From NCBI GenBank assembly GCA_030490835.1, contig CM059972.1:36125452-36189451 (forward strand): a DNA stretch of 64,000 nt, given 5' to 3'. A program made the translations under genes and the position numbers. Source of the stretch: Annona cherimola (taxonomy: Eukaryota; Streptophyta; Magnoliopsida; Magnoliales; Annonaceae). Each line of letters opens with the position of its first letter. The stretch's first letter is position 1. Below are positions 1 to 11,331 of the stretch, in pieces. Under the pieces are notes generated by a model. It had not been told where the DNA came from. It worked only from the letters and a program-made list of their open reading frames with translations, and did no database searches.

Positions 1-557
1 AAATCTATATCTACTTCTTTGACATGTGTGCCAAAATTTTCTTCATCCCATTCATAGTAAAATATTCTGGTAAGATCTGGATAGACCTTGTCATCCTCTT
101 TGAGTAATTTGGTCCATCCTTGAAAATCCAATAGGTCTTCTATGTCGGACCCATAATCTTTCAAAAATTTGAAATCTATGATTTTCGGTATGAATACCTT
201 TCGTTCATAGAAGTTCTTGTAGAACCGGCCGTGATTGATTTCGGTTCTGAAGTATGTAGTGGGCATCTTTAAGACTTGAGTTTTGCCCGTTGCCGCAGTA
301 CCCCTTCTGCTTGCTCCGGAGTGTGTGCTTTGTGAAGCTTGGACATGAGGTTGGCTTTCCGACCTTGTAGCTTGTTCCGATGATTGAGTGGAGGTTTGGA
401 ATCGAACCCGTTTACCCGTCGAAGTTGAGGGTTCCTCTCTGGCTCTTTTTGATGGAGTCCTAGTTCTTCTAGGAACTTCTTTTGGTTGAGATGAAGGTTG
501 TGGTTGTGTGGGAACCTGTTTGGGGTATGGTTTTGATACTGCTTTCTTTGGTGCCAT
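1..557 (-). CDS. Sirevirus third ORF (ORF3), N-terminal part; putative plant transposon protein family
   Basis: An open frame of 185 codons runs from ATG at 557 to the window edge without a stop, so the C-terminus is missing here. It starts MAPKKAVSKPYPK and closely matches the full ORF3 of copy B (17669-19240). The first ~65 residues are rich in Lys, Arg, Ser, Thr and Gln, with RARTP-like basic clusters that could be a nuclear localisation signal. The globular part follows, with KMPTTYFRTE, ERKVFIPKIIDFKFL and VYPDLTRIFYYEWDEE. No signal peptide or membrane segment is visible, so it does not look like an envelope protein. I recall this type of sequence being annotated as a putative plant transposon protein domain; its molecular function is not known to me. 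Confidence 0.8.
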   Translation of the reverse strand, partial: MAPKKAVSKPYPKQVPTQPQPSSQPKEVPRRTRTPSKRAREEPSTSTGKRVRFQTSTQSSEQATRSESQPHVQASQSTHSGASRRGTAATGKTQVLKMPTTYFRTEINHGRFYKNFYERKVFIPKIIDFKFLKDYGSDIEDLLDFQGWTKLLKEDDKVYPDLTRIFYYEWDEENFGTHVKEVDID

Positions 558-993
558 TTGGAGTTTGGATTTTGAGAATGGGACTTGCAAGAAATGGAGA
601 ATAAAACTGAAAAGAGAGAAAAGGTTTTGCCGGAAAGGTTTGCCGGAGATGAGGAAGAAATCGCCGGAGAAAAGGCTGTCGCCGGAGATGGAGCAATAAG
701 GAGAATCGCCGGAGGAGAAGAGAAACAGGGAGGCCGGAAAGAAATGAGGAAGAAAAGAAAGAGAAGAAGAAGAAATAGGCACGGAAGTCGGACAGTCGCG
801 CTCGCGGAGTCGACTTGCCCTAGGCGAAGTCGACTTCGGTCCTTCTGGAGTCGACTTCGCCTGGGGGCGGAGTCGACTTCGACCCTAGCGGAGTCGACTT
901 CGCTTCTGAAGCGGAGTCGACCTGGCGTCCCTGGAGTCGACTTGACTCATCGACTTGACATTTTCCAATTTTAATTTTCTTATGCATTTTTCC
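558..993 (-). promoter_or_regulatory. pol-ORF3 spacer: palindrome array plus pyrimidine-rich leader
   Basis: Between the pol stop (994) and the ORF3 start (557) is about 435 bp with no supported gene. Reading on the minus strand, an array of AGTCGACT-centred palindromes (about 955-798) comes first. It is followed by a CT-rich leader with several TCTCCGGCGA-like units (about 790-560). The LTR promoter has the same order: palindromes, then transcription start, then coding. I infer a possible internal promoter for ORF3; no TATA box is visible. The same layout recurs in copy B at 19241-19702. Confidence 0.4.
798..955. repeat. AAGTCGACTT-type palindrome cluster, copy A spacer
   Basis: About seven AGTCGACT cores lie within roughly 150 bp, usually as GGAGTCGACTTCG or GAAGTCGACTTC, separated by short GC-rich spacers. 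The core is self-complementary. The cluster matches those in this family's LTRs. Confidence 0.85.
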
Positions 994-3900
994 TTAGTTA
1001 AGCTCTATCATCCCCATATCATTCCTAATCTTACAAAATGAATCTTTGGCTAGAGGTTTGGTAAAGATATCAGCAATTTGGTCTTCTGTTTTTACATATT
1101 CTAAGCACACATCATGATTTTCAACATGTTCACGAATAAAATGATGTCTCACATCAATATGTTTGGTTCTAGAATGCAATACAGGATTTTTAGTCAAACA
1201 AATTGCACTTGTATTATCACATCTAATAGGAATATCAACATAATCAATACCATAATCCTTTAATTGCTGTTTCATCCAAAGTAATTGGGCACAACAACTA
1301 CCGGCGGCTATGTATTCGGCTTCCGCAGTAGATAGTGCAACACTTGTTTGTTTTCTTGAATGCCATGAAACTAGCATATGTCCAAGAAATTGACAAGTTC
1401 CACTGGTACTTTTTCTATCTACTTTATATCCGGCAAAGTCTGCATCCGAATAGCCGATTAGATCAAAGGTTGACCCCTTTGGATACCATAGTCCAAGGTT
1501 TGTGGTTTTCATCAAATATTTAAAAATTCTTTTCACAGCAAGTAGATGTGATTCTTTGGGACATGCTTGAAATCTAGAACACATACAAACACTAAATAAG
1601 ATATCGGGTCTAGAAGCAGTTAGATAAAGCAAAGATCCTATCATGCTCCTATAAAGCTTTTGATCGATACTTTTACCGTTTTCATCCGTGTCGATTTTGA
1701 TTGTTGAGCTCATTGGAGTGTTTGCCCCTTTGCTATTCTGCATTCCAAATTTCTTGAGCATCTCTTTGACATACTTGGACTGGTTTAGAAATATTCCTTC
1801 ACTTTGTTGCTTGATTTGTAGTCCAAGGAAGAAATTTAATTCTCCCATCATGCTCATTTCGAACTCACTCTGCATTATCTTAGAAAATTCTTGACAAAGA
1901 TTTTCATCAGTAGCACCGAATATTATGTCATCCACATAAATCTGTACAATCAAAATATTTTTATTTTTGTACTTGATGAATAAAGTAGTGTCTACTTTCC
2001 CTCTTTGAAACTCATGATCAATCAAGAATCTATTTAACCTTTCATACCAAGCTCTTGGTGCTTGTTTTAGTCCATATAACGCTTTGGTTAATTTATAAAC
2101 ATACTTTGATTGATCCTTTTCTTCAAAACCAGGGGGTTGTTCAACATATACTTCTTCATTCAAGTAACCATTCAAAAATGCGCTTTTTACATCCACTTGA
2201 AACAATTTGAAGTTCATATGAGAAGCAAATGCTAGTAGGATGCGTATGACTTCTAATCTAGCCACGGGTGCATATGATTCTTCAAAATCAATTCCTTCTT
2301 CTTGGGAATACCCTTTGGCTACTAATCTTGCCTTGTTTCTAATTACAAGACCGCTTTCGTCTAATTTGTTCCTAAATACCCATTTTGTACCAATGACTGT
2401 ATGATTGTTTGGTCTAGGAACTAAATGCCATACATTGTTTCTTTCGAATTGATTTAGCTCTTCTTGCATTGAAATAACCCAATTTTCATCATTAAGAGCT
2501 TGTTCAATGGTATTTGGTTCAATTTTCGATACAAACGCATATTGGCCATAAACATTTTGTTTTGATCTTCTAGTTTTTACTCCTTCATATATGTTTCCAA
2601 TAACTTGTTCAATTGGATGGGCATTTTTAAACTTTAAATCAGTTGGAGGTTTGTAAGATTCATTACCTTCACTTACCTCTTCCTCCTCTGGATTTTCTGG
2701 CTTGAGCTCGAGTTCCTTTGGTTGTTCTTTGCCTTTCGTCTCATCTGCATCACTTAGTTCATCCTCCTTTCTCGGAGTTTGGTTAAATTCATCAAATACA
2801 ACATGTATGGATTCTTCTACAACTTGATTTCGTTTATTGAATACTCTATATGCTTTGCTATTTGATGAATAACCAAGGAATATAGCCTCATCACTTTTGG
2901 CATCTAATTTTCCCAAGTTGACTTTTCCATTGTTTAAAACATAACATGTACATCCAAAAACATGAAAATAAGATATATTTGGTTTCCTTCCTTTCCAAAG
3001 TTCATATGGAGTCTTTTTCAAGATTGCTCGAATGGTAACACGATTCAAAACATGACAAGCTGTACTCACAGCTTCACCCCAAAATTTCTTGGATAGATTG
3101 CTCTCATTTAGCATAGTTCTAGCCATCTCTTGTATAGTTCTATTTTTCCTTTCAACTACTCCATTTTGTTGTGGAGTTCTTGGTGCAGAAAATGTGTGGT
3201 GAATTCCTTTTTCATTACAAAATTCCATGAATCGTTTGTTTTCAAATTCGCCACCATGATCGCTTCTTATGGTCACAATAGTACTCTGTTTTTCATTTTG
3301 CACCAAATTCACAAAAGTTGCAAACATAGAGAAGGCTTCATCTTTACTAGCTAAGAGAATTATCCAAGTGAATCTTGAAAAATCATCAACTATGACAAAT
3401 ACATATTTCTTTCCACCAATGGTTAGAATGTCGGATGGCCCGTATAGATCCATATGTAGTAATTCAAGTGGCTTTGTGGTGGAAATTTCCTTTTTGGTAG
3501 AGAAAGGCATCTTGGGTTGTTTTGATAATTGACATGCCTTGCAAATTTTGTCTTTGTCATATTTCAACTTTGGTAATCCTTCTACCAAATTCTTTTTCCA
3601 AAGGGTCTTTATATTTCCCATGTTTACATGTCCAAGCCTTTTATGCCAAACCCATGGATCATTATCAATGGCCATAAGACATTGACCATTCAATTCATCA
3701 AGTGAAACCAAATAAACATTTCCATGTCGTTTACCACTAAACATGATATGTTCTCCATCAAATACATTACATATAGATGATTCAAACACAACTTTATATC
3801 CTTTATCACATAATTGGCTAATACTCATTAAATTGTGTTTGAGTCCTTCAACAAACAAAACATCTTCCATGCATGCATTTGAGGTACTAAGTATATTTCC

Positions 3901-4020
3901 TTTACCTTTAATTTTACCTTTTTCATTATTTCCAAAGGCAACCATTCCATCGTTGCAAGGCTTAAGTTTATGAAACAAACTTCTTTCACCGGTCATATGC
4001 CTTGAACAACCGCTATCCAT
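994..4020 (-). CDS. pol: Sirevirus pol polyprotein (protease, integrase, reverse transcriptase, RNase H), intact
   Basis: This 1008-residue frame has no internal stop. It opens at the protease active site ([10 protein letters not shown], residues 2-11). The zinc-binding pre-integrase segment follows (WHKRLGHVN, then CKACQLS), then the integrase core ([17 protein letters not shown]; the catalytic Glu lies in the [11 protein letters not shown] segment, about residues 185-310). The reverse transcriptase spans about 505-750 with the YVDD box near residue 690. RNase H lies near 850-1000 ([28 protein letters not shown]). The frame is open upstream for about 20 codons, reaching the gag stop region; the listed start is simply the first ATG. 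Pol lies in a different frame from gag. A pyrimidine tract ending in CAG at about 4057-4066 precedes it, so splicing or frameshifting is possible. This is the most complete Copia polymerase in the window. Confidence 0.93.
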   Translation of the reverse strand: MDSGCSRHMTGERSLFHKLKPCNDGMVAFGNNEKGKIKGKGNILSTSNACMEDVLFVEGLKHNLMSISQLCDKGYKVVFESSICNVFDGEHIMFSGKRHGNVYLVSLDELNGQCLMAIDNDPWVWHKRLGHVNMGNIKTLWKKNLVEGLPKLKYDKDKICKACQLSKQPKMPFSTKKEISTTKPLELLHMDLYGPSDILTIGGKKYVFVIVDDFSRFTWIILLASKDEAFSMFATFVNLVQNEKQSTIVTIRSDHGGEFENKRFMEFCNEKGIHHTFSAPRTPQQNGVVERKNRTIQEMARTMLNESNLSKKFWGEAVSTACHVLNRVTIRAILKKTPYELWKGRKPNISYFHVFGCTCYVLNNGKVNLGKLDAKSDEAIFLGYSSNSKAYRVFNKRNQVVEESIHVVFDEFNQTPRKEDELSDADETKGKEQPKELELKPENPEEEEVSEGNESYKPPTDLKFKNAHPIEQVIGNIYEGVKTRRSKQNVYGQYAFVSKIEPNTIEQALNDENWVISMQEELNQFERNNVWHLVPRPNNHTVIGTKWVFRNKLDESGLVIRNKARLVAKGYSQEEGIDFEESYAPVARLEVIRILLAFASHMNFKLFQVDVKSAFLNGYLNEEVYVEQPPGFEEKDQSKYVYKLTKALYGLKQAPRAWYERLNRFLIDHEFQRGKVDTTLFIKYKNKNILIVQIYVDDIIFGATDENLCQEFSKIMQSEFEMSMMGELNFFLGLQIKQQSEGIFLNQSKYVKEMLKKFGMQNSKGANTPMSSTIKIDTDENGKSIDQKLYRSMIGSLLYLTASRPDILFSVCMCSRFQACPKESHLLAVKRIFKYLMKTTNLGLWYPKGSTFDLIGYSDADFAGYKVDRKSTSGTCQFLGHMLVSWHSRKQTSVALSTAEAEYIAAGSCCAQLLWMKQQLKDYGIDYVDIPIRCDNTSAICLTKNPVLHSRTKHIDVRHHFIREHVENHDVCLEYVKTEDQIADIFTKPLAKDSFCKIRNDMGMIELN

Positions 4021-4078
4021 GAACCATTCATTGTTTGCCTTTGCCTTAAAACATGTCTGAAAAATAAGGAAATAAATC

Positions 4079-5881
4079 TTATCTTTTTGGTACCCATTTT
4101 ATGGGTCCATTTGGGTTAGTAATAGAATCTAATCTAAGTTGATCTAACTTTGAAAGCCCAAATCTTGTGTTTCTTGGAACCCAAACTAATTTAACACCAT
4201 GGTCATATAGTTTCTTAAAATTACATTTGTAAGTTTTATGACCCATCTTATTGCAGAAATTACAAGCCAAAGGTAATCTTGGAGTAGGTCTCCAAGCATG
4301 CAAAGGTTCAATCATTGGTCTTCTAGTCCACTTAAAATTTTTCTTTTGTGGCTTGTATATAGATGCATTTTTAGTTTGATTTTTCTCAAGTATTTGTTCA
4401 TTTGATTTGCTACTTTCTCCTTGCTCAAATGTATGATACCCAAGACCTCTTTTATGTGTTTGGGAGGTCATATTCAGAAACATTTTAACACTTTCTCCTG
4501 GATTAGAGAACTTAGCTAATGATTCATTTAATGATTTGTTCTCCATTTTCAGCAATTCAGTTTCATCTTTCAATTTGACTAATCTTTCTGCAAGTTTACC
4601 ATTTACAATTATTGTTGCATCACATTGTCTCTTCTTAATTGTAAACTTGCTTCCTAATTTCTTCATTTCTTCATATAATGAATCATATGCAGTTTGTAGT
4701 TCATCTAATTCAGTACATTTGAGGCATTCATGAGAGGAAGAATAACTTGAATTAGAAAGGGAGAGTTTGGAACTTACCTCTTCATTGCTTGTGTCTTTTG
4801 TTGAGGTAATTTGTTCTCCTTGCTCGATTTGTGCCATGCAGCAAATTCTTGCACATTCTTCCGCCTCTATGTCATCGGTTGAGAAGCTACTCGTCGTAGA
4901 TTCTTCATCATTTACGTACATGCCTCTTCCTTTGTATTTCTGGAATCTTCTATTGTTCCCTCGATCCTTTCTTTGTTCTTTTGCCTTGTTTTCTTCGGGA
5001 GTTGGACATTGAGCCTGCATATGTCCCGAACCGCCGCATCGGTAGCACTTGGTTGGTTCTTTCTTCTTCTCTTGGGGAGTTCTTTCTTTGAAGCTTCTGA
5101 AATTTTTGCCTTTCCTCACAAATTTTCTGAATCGTTTTGTGAGTAGAGCAATCTCGTCGTCATTTTGAGAAGAAGATGTGTCATCGGTGTCTTGTGCGGC
5201 TTTTAAGGCAATTGCTCTTTTGCCCCTGTGTTGATCTTCATTCCTTTTCTTAATTAGCTCATGTGACATAAGTGAGCTAATTAAGTTTTCAAGCTTCAGC
5301 GTGTTGAGGTCTTTGGCTTCTTCAATTGCAGTGATCTTTGGAGTCCATGATTCGGGTAGAGCTCTTAAAATCTTCATGACCTGCTCAGATTCAGATATTG
5401 CTTTTCCAAGACCTTTTAAAACATTAGTAATCTTAGAGAATCTAGCAAACATTTCAGAAATATTTTCTGTTTCTAGCATTCTAAAGTTCTCTAGTTCTCC
5501 AATCAAAATATTCCTTCTCGTCCCTTGGACTTGAGAAGTTCCTTCGTAGATAGAGATTAGTGTATCCCTTATCTCTTTGGCGGTTAAGCAAGAGGATACT
5601 CTATCATACTCGGAAGCAGTGAGAGCACAAAATAAGGAGTTCATAGCTTTGGCATTGCTCTTCACTATTCTTACTTCCTCATCGGTCCATTTGGAAGCTC
5701 GTTCATCGGTAGGCAGTATTACTCCATCTTGGATAGCAATCCAAGAGTCCATATCGGTAGCCATGATGAGTTGCTTCATACGAAGCTTCCAATATCCAAA
5801 ATTGTTCCCATCAAACAACGGTGGCCTTGTAAAGGATTGACCTTCAGCAAATGCGGGAACGGAAGTAGATTGGGATGCCAT
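4079..5881 (-). CDS. gag: Sirevirus gag, intact
   Basis: The 600-residue capsid/nucleocapsid protein starts 35 bp after the PBS. Residues ~15-230 carry the plant Copia gag domain ([18 protein letters not shown] near the start; [10 protein letters not shown] at its end). A first zinc knuckle of the form C-x2-C-x4-H-x4-C ([14 protein letters not shown]) lies at about 277-290. An acidic Ser-rich stretch and a predicted coiled coil follow (about 390-470, with [19 protein letters not shown]). A second knuckle ([14 protein letters not shown]) lies at about 537-551. Two knuckles around a coiled coil make it longer than a typical Copia gag, which fits Sireviruses. It packages element RNA in cytoplasmic particles. 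Copies B and C carry recognisable relatives. Confidence 0.92.
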   Translation of the reverse strand: MASQSTSVPAFAEGQSFTRPPLFDGNNFGYWKLRMKQLIMATDMDSWIAIQDGVILPTDERASKWTDEEVRIVKSNAKAMNSLFCALTASEYDRVSSCLTAKEIRDTLISIYEGTSQVQGTRRNILIGELENFRMLETENISEMFARFSKITNVLKGLGKAISESEQVMKILRALPESWTPKITAIEEAKDLNTLKLENLISSLMSHELIKKRNEDQHRGKRAIALKAAQDTDDTSSSQNDDEIALLTKRFRKFVRKGKNFRSFKERTPQEKKKEPTKCYRCGGSGHMQAQCPTPEENKAKEQRKDRGNNRRFQKYKGRGMYVNDEESTTSSFSTDDIEAEECARICCMAQIEQGEQITSTKDTSNEEVSSKLSLSNSSYSSSHECLKCTELDELQTAYDSLYEEMKKLGSKFTIKKRQCDATIIVNGKLAERLVKLKDETELLKMENKSLNESLAKFSNPGESVKMFLNMTSQTHKRGLGYHTFEQGESSKSNEQILEKNQTKNASIYKPQKKNFKWTRRPMIEPLHAWRPTPRLPLACNFCNKMGHKTYKCNFKKLYDHGVKLVWVPRNTRFGLSKLDQLRLDSITNPNGPIKWVPKR

Positions 5882-5915
5882 TTCAATAAGATCTCTTTGA
5901 TAAACTCAAAGACCT

Positions 5916-5927
5916 GCTCTGATACCA
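5916..5927 (-). other. Primer binding site, initiator-Met tRNA, copy A
   Basis: On the minus strand TGGTATCAGAGC begins two bases after the 5' LTR. It is complementary to the 3' end of plant initiator methionine tRNA and primes minus-strand DNA synthesis. Confidence 0.93.
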
Positions 5928-6620
5928 CTTGTTGGTCCCGAGTTGATGGCTAAACCCAAGAGGGGAGGGGTGAATTGGGTTCTTTAAAATTTCTTTGATA
6001 ATTTCAAATATCTTAACCCCTTGAAAAAGTTAATCCCCTTTTTTAAGCAAATGGAGAGCAAATAAGATAAAGCAGTAGAACACAAGATTTATAGTGGTTC
6101 GGGCAAACCTTCCCTACTCCACTCTTCCAAGCTCACACTCCGTTGTGACTTAGGTTCCACTATGTATTCCACGAATACACTTAGAGTCACCGCTCTCTTC
6201 TAGATTCAAAGCTCTAGGGGGCATACACAACTAGAGCCACTTGCTCTCTTCTAGATTCAAAGCTCTAGGGGGCATATACAATCACTTGCACAAGTAGGTG
6301 ATGAGTCTCACTCCAATCACACCCTACTTTGCATACACTTGATCTTAGCTACCCAAGCTAAATCAAGATTTATACAACCAAATAAAGAAATGAATAAAAA
6401 CTACACTTTACAGATTTGTGTAGGCAGTTTTGAGCTCGAGGAAGAAATCAAAAGTAGCTTGAATGATGATTGTTGAAGCAACTTGCAGTTTGAAGCTCTT
6501 TCTTCCTTTGAAACACTCAAATATGGAGAAAAAGTATTTGAAAGTCTTTCTTGTACTTCTTTTCTCTCTTTGATCTTTAGAGTAGTGTCTCTTGTTTTTC
6601 TCACGTTCATTTGAATGTCC

Positions 6621-6627
6621 TTTTATA
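6621..6627 (-). promoter_or_regulatory. TATA box of copy A LTR
   Basis: TATAAAA followed by GG on the minus strand, directly downstream of the palindrome cluster. Copy B has the same motif at the matching LTR position. Confidence 0.6.
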
Positions 6628-6711
6628 GATTGAGGAAAATATGAACGTTGTAGAAGTAGTTGGCGTGCAATAAATGAACTCCAACGGTAAAAAATTTGAC
6701 CGTTATACTCC

Positions 6712-6886
6712 AAGTCGAAGATGAAGTCGACTTGGCCTGCGACTTGGCTTCCAAGTCGTACATGGAGTCGACTTGGCCTGCGACTTGGGTTCTTCAGAAA
6801 CTCAAGTCTGAGACTTGGGTCGACTTGGCTTTCAGACTTCAACTCAAGTCGATCCTGAAGTCGACTTGGGTTGCGACTTGGCTTGG
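6712..6886. repeat. AAGTCGACTT palindrome cluster 1, copy A LTR
   Basis: Repeated AAGTCGACTT or GAGTCGACTT cores alternate with TGCGACTT half-motifs, ending about 90 bp upstream of the TATA box. Confidence 0.85.
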
Positions 6887-7204
6887 TCTATTGCAGAAAC
6901 GCCTTGATCTTCTTGAAATGTCTTGAGTCTTGCAAACCATTTGAAAGCTTTGAGTTCTTGCAAAATATGTGTATTTTCCTTGCTTTGCTTTGGACTCACT
7001 GGGTCTCCATGACTTGGTTTTTACTCCATTTGGAAGCTAGCTTGAAGATTTGCTTTGAGCTTGATAGACTTGATTTGAACTTGAACTTGGATTCTTGCTT
7101 TGATCTTAAGTCACTTTAAGAATAGTCTTTAAAGCTCATTTGTATGTGAGAAACTTCAAATGGATGTCTTGGATATGCTTGAATCTTCATCTTGGACTTC
7201 AAAA

Positions 7205-7540
7205 CTTCTCAAGTCGAAGTTGGAGTCGACCTGGTTTGCGACTTCGCCCAAGTCGCACTTGGAGTCGACTTCGTCTGCGACTTCGCATCTTCGGGAGCCA
7301 GATTTCAACGCTGGACATTTTTGTGTACTTCGAAGTCGATGCTGAAGTCGACTTCGTATGCGACTTGACTACCCAAGTCGCATGTGGAGTCGACTTGGCT
7401 TGCGACTTCACTCGTCAGAATTCCATTTTCAACTTTGTCCAGTTTTGGCTTGTTTGAAGTCGTTAGTGGAGTCGACTTCACTATCGACTTCACTCCCAAG
7501 TCTAAATTCAAGTCGACTCGAAGATCGACTTGACTTCTCT
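7205..7540. repeat. AAGTCGACTT palindrome cluster 2, copy A LTR
   Basis: A second, longer cluster of the same motif near the U3 start. It is separated from cluster 1 by about 320 bp of CTTGA-rich sequence without palindromes. Confidence 0.85.
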
Positions 7541-7661
7541 GCTTTCCTTAAACACTTGGCAAACATATTAGTCATATATATATATACTCAAACTAGTTCT
7601 TGTTAATCATCAAAACTCAATCCTTGGCCAATTTGATTTATTTTGAACATTGTTTCCAACA

Positions 7662-9151
7662 GGTTCCTCTTCTCTCTTCCCATTTTTCCTTCTCATTTTC
7701 TCTTTTTTTTTCTCCCCTCATGCTGCTGGAATGGGGGACGTGCTTGCTGCCCTTGTTTCGGGGATTTTTTCCCTTTTACATATCTCTCTCTCCCTTAGCA
7801 CATGTAGACGTGCACCTAGGATATGAGCTGGATTTTCTAGCTTCGTGGGACCTACTTTCCACATTACTTAGCAGATAATTAAAGCATGATTATCCCCCTT
7901 TACTGACATGGTAAAATATGGGCCAAGTCAATCAGTAATTTATTTTAATAAAATCATTAAAAATCCATGTCATTAATGGACAAAATCTGCCCACATAATG
8001 CAATGTCCCCTTGCAGCAGCCTTTGCACAATTTTCCACCTAATTTTCACTTTAATTAATAGCTATTTAATCACCCTAGGTAATAGCCTAATTAGTAGTCC
8101 ATTTATCCTTTTTAAAAAAATTATTAAAAATTCCAAATGCAGCTTGTACGTGCACCTCACTTGGCTTCCATGTGGCTGTCTACTTGGTGAGGTCCACTTA
8201 TCATTGACTTTTTGGCATTTTCTTGCCACAAAAATCAACCCAAATCTCATCCACTATTCACCCTAGCTGTCTAGATAATTAAAATGCACATTTTCTATTT
8301 TTTAAAATTCAAAAATCTCATGCGATAGCCCCTTGATCGTCCATTTGTGGGCTACCTTTTCATGCTCCTTTTGAGCTAATCCATTAACCTTTAAATCATG
8401 TAATTAATCACTGAATTTTATCATGGATATTATCATTTTAAATGATTCATAAAATTCATGTATAATTATCTCCTTTTTACACCTCATTTTTGTCATTAAA
8501 AATACAATTAATCACCTTACTTTAACATAAATACAAACTTACTTTTTAGTGCACAAAAATCAATAATTATACACCCATTTTCGTGCAACCAATATTCCAT
8601 CATCATTTGTTTATTCCAAGCCTCTCATTGCATGGATCTCATAATTTTAACCGTTCATTCCAAATTTCGTCTCATTTCGACTTTTCTAGCTCAATTTATG
8701 CTCATTTGAAACCATCTTTAGATTTTGATGGTGATGATCAATTTTCACCCTAATTTCATCATTATTTCCATAAGCCATCATTTCCATTAGATTAAGTACA
8801 AAATTATTATCTTTCAATTTTCATCTTAATTCGCCTTCCCGGTGTCGAGTTACGCATTTTCTAGTATTTACTACCTTAAGTGCATAATTACCAATATAAT
8901 CTCTATTAATTAAATCTTAATATATGAGGTAATTACCCTAAATATATTAACATTCCCTAATCCTTATTAAGCCTCTTTAATCACATTGACCCATATCGGC
9001 TTATATTGATCATCCATAATCACTTGCCTTAATTATAATAAATCATCAATATTGCATAGAAAAATCATTCATAATTCATCTAAATCGTACATGATTCATA
9101 TGTATATGTCAAATGCATATACCTAAGCCTTACTTGGGTCAGGGTATTACA
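7662..9151 (-). repeat. 3' LTR segment of the oldest gypsy element
   Basis: About 1.5 kb of AT-rich non-coding sequence ending in GGGTATTACA at 9151, so the LTR begins TGTAATACCC on the minus strand. It shares phrases with the solo LTRs (for example CATGTATATGT...AATGCATA near the end). The rest lies left of the window, beyond copy A. No gene seen. Confidence 0.65.
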
Positions 9152-9190
9152 ATCCCCCCCTTATAACAGGTTTCGTCCCAAAACCTATTA
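9152..9190 (-). other. Polypurine tract and GGACGAAA box of the oldest element
   Basis: On the minus strand GGGACGAAACC is followed by TTATAAGGGGGGGAT and then the LTR start TGTAATACCC. This is the expected plus-strand priming site. It closely parallels 44430-44455 of the 38129 element. Confidence 0.65.
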
Positions 9191-10016
9191 CATTTCAAAT
9201 ATCGGGGGTAAGACTCATATAAACTAGCTAATCTTATCATATTCCAATTCTTCAGTGATTCATTACGCTTCCACTGCGCTACTTCATCTTGGTGGCATTT
9301 TTAGCCTTAGTCCAATAGACCTATCACTTACCTCTATTATTTGCTATTTCCTGTTCCCATATGGGCATCTTATTAAAATTGTTCTTTCCTTTATGTCATC
9401 CATCTTTTATTCTTATGGTAGGCATACTATTATGCTTATACATAGAGAAATTATAGAATTTCTCACCTTATCATAGGTAAGATCTAGGCTACTCATTCAT
9501 TTATAAAAATCTATAGCAATCATTTTCACATATCATCCATATAACATAATACATTTATTTTATAAAATAGAGCAAAAGTTTCTCTCATATAGAGTTTCAT
9601 ACATGTCTTAGCAAAAGACTCTTTTACTAAGCTATCCATTCCTTCTCCTCTTATAATGCCTACAACTAGATTTTACCATTGTAGACTATCTATTAGGAAT
9701 ACTGGTACTAAACCAGTCTAAAATATTTTCTTCCTTATCTCCCTTTCCAGTTTCTATAAACTAGTAAGGGTCCTTATCATTTTCAATTTTTTTCTAATCT
9801 CATTTCTTATAAATATTATAGAGAGATAATTTCTCTCGTACCTATCTTCTGATCACATCAGAATTGAAGAGAATTTCGGCAATCATTCTTGCCTTCGTTT
9901 TTCTTCATTTATTTATCATTCCTTGCAATGATATACCAACTTTTGTGGTATGATATATGTAATCTCTTTTTCCTTCCATACATGCTAACTAGACATATTT
10001 TGCTACATTTTTCTGC
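9152..10016 (-). other. Degenerate internal sequence of the oldest gypsy element
   Basis: No coding sequence. The part at about 9690-9880 resembles, in reverse complement, 41460-41655 of the 38129-47361 element (shared phrases include TTTCTATAAACTAG-like and AGAGATAATTTCTCTCG-like words). Both therefore derive from one non-coding element family. Confidence 0.5.
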
Positions 10017-10974
10017 ATTAATGTGGCACCCCAAACCCGAGTGTCACATCCTGAGCCTTACCTTGGGATCGTTATTGATTGGTAAACGTGATCAGGATTG
10101 CTACCCTGTCACACGGCGGGTTTTAACAGATATTTATCTAATTAAATGTGTTTCCATAGGAGTTTATTCCCTTATATTTTTCATCTCATGCATATTTAGG
10201 TCATTTCCACCCAAGAATTTCATAGCTAAGCATGATGTTCAAAAGACATTTCAAACTTTCACATAAATCAGATGTCACAACATGTATCATCCATAGTTGT
10301 CAATACAGAATCATCAATTAATTTACAACCATTCAACATAAGTTTTTCATAAACATGAAAACTCTTAATGTTTTTCCATTTCTTCAATGGTTGGCTCTTG
10401 CTTCTTTGCCAGGTCTCTTCTTTCACCTGTCTATGGGTTTGGAAAACGAAAACGTGAGTCAAAACTCAATACGCAAGCTATATATTTTACAGGCAATTCA
10501 TTTTGCAGGCAATATTTTTCATTTAAAATATCTTGTGAAGCAATTTATACCCTTTTGAAAAGGTATATTTTGAAACCATAGTTCTTGTACCTATCACAAG
10601 TACGACATGCATAATGCAATGTAAAATCGTAAACATGTCCTTCATAGGATGGAGGCTAGCTAGGTGACCATCCGTCCTTGTTTTCTCCTATCTCAGGGAG
10701 GCCGCCGCCGGCCTTTGGCCTATCTTAGCGACTTGGTCACACCAAAGGGGGACAATTGGTCCGTGTTGAGATTGTTGATCATATGCTTGCTTTAAGAATG
10801 ATTAATTTGATTTTGATGATTAACAAATAATTGAAATATCATTAAAAAGGATCTAATACATTTGTCTAAGTGTTCTCAGATATTTTATCTCTAATTATGT
10901 GTATGAAAATGAAAATGTGAAATAATTTAAGTTTCAAGAGTTCAAGTTCATGAATTGCAAGTTCTACAAAGTGA

Positions 10975-11242
10975 AGTCTCAGCCCAAGTCGACTTCACTT
11001 GCGACTTGGTGAAGTCTCAGACCCAAGTCGACTTCGCCTGCGACTTCGGAAGTGAAGTCTCAACCCAAGTCGACTTCACTTGCGACTTGGCGAAGTCCCA
11101 GACCCAAGTGGAATTCACCTGCAACTTCGAAGGCAAAATTCTGGACAGCAAGTTTTAGCAAGACGAAGTCGCATCCTAAGTCGACTTCACCTATCCGAAG
11201 TCGACTCCACTCATCCGAAGTCGACTCCACTTGCGACTTCAA
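10975..11242. repeat. AAGTCGACTT palindrome cluster, copy C 5' LTR
   Basis: CAAGTCGACTTCACTTGCGACTTGG-like units alternate with GAAGTC phrases, placed just upstream of the TATA box. ORFs here translate into QVDFTCDL repeats and are not genes. Confidence 0.85.
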
Positions 11243-11323
11243 CTCGTAACGGTCGAAAATCCGAACATTGGAGCTCTAGATGCGCGTGAACCTCCACTCC
11301 AACGGCTAGAACCTTTTTTCCTC

Positions 11324-11331
11324 TATATATA
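11324..11331 (+). promoter_or_regulatory. TATA box of copy C 5' LTR
   Basis: CTC-TATATATA-CC about 80 bp downstream of the palindrome cluster. Confidence 0.55.

Larger units (their letters stand above)
1..7661 (-). mobile_element. Sirevirus-type Copia LTR retrotransposon, copy A (3' part outside window)
   Basis: On the minus strand the order is 5' LTR (5930-7661), initiator-Met PBS, gag (4079-5881), pol (994-4020), a palindrome-rich spacer, and a third ORF cut by the window edge. The 3' LTR is not in the window. Protease, integrase, reverse transcriptase, RNase H order is Copia-type. The pol wording (for example around [18 protein letters not shown]), the long gag with a coiled coil, the extra 3' ORF and the LTR palindromes all fit the Sirevirus lineage. 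All visible ORFs are open, so this is the best-preserved copy. The five bases after the LTR (GGTTC, 7662-7666) should be one half of its TSD. It lies inside an older gypsy LTR. Confidence 0.9.
5930..7661 (-). repeat. 5' LTR of Sirevirus copy A
   Basis: The 1732-bp LTR begins TGTTGGAAACAATG and ends GGGACCAACA on the minus strand, giving TG...CA ends. It is flanked internally by the PBS. It holds two palindrome clusters upstream of a TATA box. ORFs inside it are translations of repeats. Confidence 0.92.

Noticed and set aside
10955..11289. Several ORFs of 60-70 residues with QVDFTCDL- or SRLHSSEVD-like repeats here and in the other LTR palindrome clusters
   Set aside because: They are translations of the AAGTCGACTT repeats, open in several frames on both strands. 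They are not proteins.
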